Assembly: GCF_026343335.1 (NCBI RefSeq)
Contig: NZ_JAPELX010000001.1
Coordinates: forward strand, 8,122,001 to 8,186,000
From: Streptomyces sp. NBC_00078
Lineage (GTDB): Bacteria; Actinomycetota; Actinomycetes; Streptomycetales; Streptomycetaceae
Direction of reading: 5' to 3'
DNA length: 64,000 bases
Positions 62,560-64,000 of the stretch are shown one piece after another. The notes under the pieces are model-generated. The model was not told the origin of the DNA. It searched no databases and worked only from the letters and a program-made list of their open reading frames with translations. Numbering within the stretch: the stretch's first letter is position 1; every line of letters begins with the position of its first letter. A program made the position numbers and the translations under genes.

Positions 62560-62590
62560 TTGAACCTCCCTCAGGGGGAGTTCCTACGGT
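62560..62590 (+). promoter_or_regulatory. MerR-type promoter with 19-bp spacer
   Basis: TTGAAC at 62560-62565 and TACGGT at 62585-62590 are 19 bp apart. The spacer carries the dyad GAACCTCCC-TCA-GGGGGAGTTC (one mismatch). Over-long spacers with a central dyad are the hallmark of promoters untwisted by MerR regulators. It drives the hydrolase at 62658 and overlaps the leader of the MerR gene itself. Confidence 0.75.
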
Positions 62591-62657
62591 ACCGGCGAGC
62601 GCGGACCTGGCGGAGGGGGCCAGGTCCGCGGACGGCGGCGTACTGGAGGAGACGTTC

Positions 62658-64000
62658 ATGACCGTATTCATTCTGGTGGCAGGCGCGTTCACCGGCGCAC
62701 ACGTGTGGCAGGACACGGCCGCGCGGCTGGCCGCGTCGGGCGCGGAGGTGCACGCGGTCGCCCTCACCGGACTCGACGGGTCCCGGCGCGGTACGGGGGT
62801 CCGCATCGACCTGGAGACACACATCGCGGAAGTGATCGCGGCGATCGACTCGGTGGACGCGGCGGCCGGTGGGGACATCGTGCTGGTCGGCCACGACTAC
62901 GGCATCCATCCCGTGGTGGGTGCCGCCGACCGGCGGGCGGAGCGCATCGCCCGGATCGTCTGCCTGGACACGGGGATGCCCAAGGACGGCGTCCCGGCCC
63001 TGGCCGCGGTGCCCGACCCGGACCTGCGCGCGCGGGTGGCCGAGCGTGCCGGGACGGGGGCCGGGACTGAGGGGGCCGACGGGATGCCGGCGCCCAAGTC
63101 CCGTGCGGAATGGCAGCGTTGGGGCAGCACCGCCGGCGTCCCCGGCATCGCGCTGGACCGGCTCGTCGCGCTGGCCGCACCGCAGCCGACGGCCACCCTG
63201 CTCCAGCCGCTGCGGCTGACCGGCGCGGTGACCGCGGTCCCCACCACCGGCGTGCTGTGCACCAAGAACGGCGCGAGCATCGCGCTGGTCCAACAGCTGG
63301 TGAGCCTGGGCGACCCCGACCTGCGGTTCCTGACCGATCCCCGGGTGACCTTCTTCGAACTGGCCACCGGACACTGGCCGATGCTGTCCTGCCCGACCGA
63401 ACTCGCGGTGGCCCTGCTGCGCGCCGCGGCCGGCGAGGGACAGCGGCTCAAGCCGGCCGACGACACCCAACCGCCCCCGCATCTACGGCCGTTCCCGCTG
63501 GACGTGCCCCAACTCCCGCGCGAACGCAGGGGCAACGTCGACCTGTACCTGCCGCCCGACGCCGAGGACCCGCGCCCGGCGGTGGTCTTCGTGCACGGCG
63601 GCCCGGTGCCCGCCGGGGTCCGGCCGACCCCGCGGGACTGGCCGACCCTGATGGGGTACGCCCGCCTCGTGGCAGCGCAGGGTGCGGTGGGCGTCACCCT
63701 GGACCACCGGCTGCACGACGTGGCCGACTACGAGCGCGCCGCCGAGGACGTGGCCGCCGCGGTGGAACTGGCGCGGGCCGACCCGCGGGTGGACGCGGAC
63801 CGGATCGCGCTGTGGTTCTTCTCGGCGGGCGGGCTCGTCATGGCGGACTGGTTGCGGGCTCGACCGGTGTGGCTGCGCTGCGTCGCCGCGACCTATCCGG
63901 TCCTGGCGCCGCTGCCGAACTGGGGGGCGGCCGGCAGCAGGTTCTCGCCCGCCGAGGCGGTGGCGCACGCGGGCAACCTACCGGTCGTACTCACCCGCGT
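62658..64000 (+). CDS. double alpha/beta-hydrolase, 3' end outside the window
   Basis: ATG 62658 with GGAGGAG upstream opens a frame still open at the window edge (447 residues seen). The first half is an esterase-type alpha/beta hydrolase (MTVFILVAGAFTGAHVWQD) whose nucleophile elbow is GHDYG, with Asp in place of Ser, ending near TGHWPMLSCPTELA. The second half is a dienelactone-hydrolase/esterase domain: AVVFVHGGPVPAG (oxyanion) and FFSAGGLVM (Ser). Such fusions are unusual. Its divergent MerR regulator and 19-bp-spacer promoter suggest inducible detoxification or catabolism. Confidence 0.8.
   Translation, partial: MTVFILVAGAFTGAHVWQDTAARLAASGAEVHAVALTGLDGSRRGTGVRIDLETHIAEVIAAIDSVDAAAGGDIVLVGHDYGIHPVVGAADRRAERIARIVCLDTGMPKDGVPALAAVPDPDLRARVAERAGTGAGTEGADGMPAPKSRAEWQRWGSTAGVPGIALDRLVALAAPQPTATLLQPLRLTGAVTAVPTTGVLCTKNGASIALVQQLVSLGDPDLRFLTDPRVTFFELATGHWPMLSCPTELAVALLRAAAGEGQRLKPADDTQPPPHLRPFPLDVPQLPRERRGNVDLYLPPDAEDPRPAVVFVHGGPVPAGVRPTPRDWPTLMGYARLVAAQGAVGVTLDHRLHDVADYERAAEDVAAAVELARADPRVDADRIALWFFSAGGLVMADWLRARPVWLRCVAATYPVLAPLPNWGAAGSRFSPAEAVAHAGNLPVVLTR

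Overview
The window is a stretch of very GC-rich chromosome from a high-GC actinomycete, almost certainly Streptomyces. The evidence is the strong G/C bias at third codon positions, GTG and TTG starts, many ATGA/GTGA/TGATG gene overlaps, a KcsA-type potassium channel, an orphan SAM-methyltransferase of the actinomycete PF04672 type, cobalamin genes, and numerous secreted glycoside hydrolases. The content looks like the accessory/arm part of the chromosome: catabolic operons, secreted sugar-degrading enzymes and polysaccharide genes, with an unusually dense set of decayed genes.

Layout. 1-7,034: acyltransferase end, HxlR regulator and thioesterase, a collapsed glycosidase remnant coupled to an intact GH13 enzyme, two Nudix-type genes, an aldo/keto reductase and a DUF427 protein. 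7,050-12,476: a FluG-like pair (amidohydrolase plus glutamine-synthetase-like enzyme), a methyltransferase, a lipoprotein, a small zinc-ribbon protein and a KcsA homologue. 12,614-14,023: a P450 with an altered ExxR motif. 14,326-21,591: an XRE-cupin regulator followed by a tightly coupled catabolic operon (M24/creatinase-like hydrolase, 2-oxoacid dehydrogenase E1 alpha and beta, amidohydrolase, bicupin, SDR, truncated dehydrogenase). An array of four 14-bp repeats sits just upstream of its promoter. 21,586-28,729: DUF3140, a Dps remnant, a lipase, a thiolase, a TSUP exporter, zinc-independent L33/L31/L36 behind a sigma-R-like promoter, cobK and cobF, DUF309 and tRNA-Pro. 29,398-33,395: two amino-acid permeases with a GntR regulator. 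33,588-38,945: secreted GH2 and GH12 enzymes, a GH74 remnant and two LacI-type operators, which together look like a xyloglucan locus. 39,544-43,508: a stand-alone condensation-domain protein and a GH43/copper-amine-oxidase fusion.

43,524-50,226 is a polysaccharide locus: a TetR regulator, a GT4 protein, a hyaluronan-synthase-like GT2, a nucleotide-sugar dehydrogenase, a 40-residue membrane protein and a galE remnant. A shared 15-bp operator-like sequence lies in front of four of its transcription units. Most of its genes carry single-base frameshifts, a nonsense codon or truncations, so the locus appears to be decaying, unless the indels are sequencing errors.

50,289-61,128 is a nearly complete myo-inositol catabolism and uptake locus: GntR regulator, iolD, iolB, an aldolase and iolC on one strand, divergent from an ABC importer, an iolE-like gene and iolG. 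The window ends with a GNAT enzyme, a MerR regulator with a classical 19-bp-spacer promoter, and the start of a double alpha/beta hydrolase.

The strongest themes for follow-up are the common operator of the polysaccharide locus and the repeated occurrence of genes reduced to their two ends by internal deletion (glycosidase, Dps, GH74, GH43-amine oxidase).
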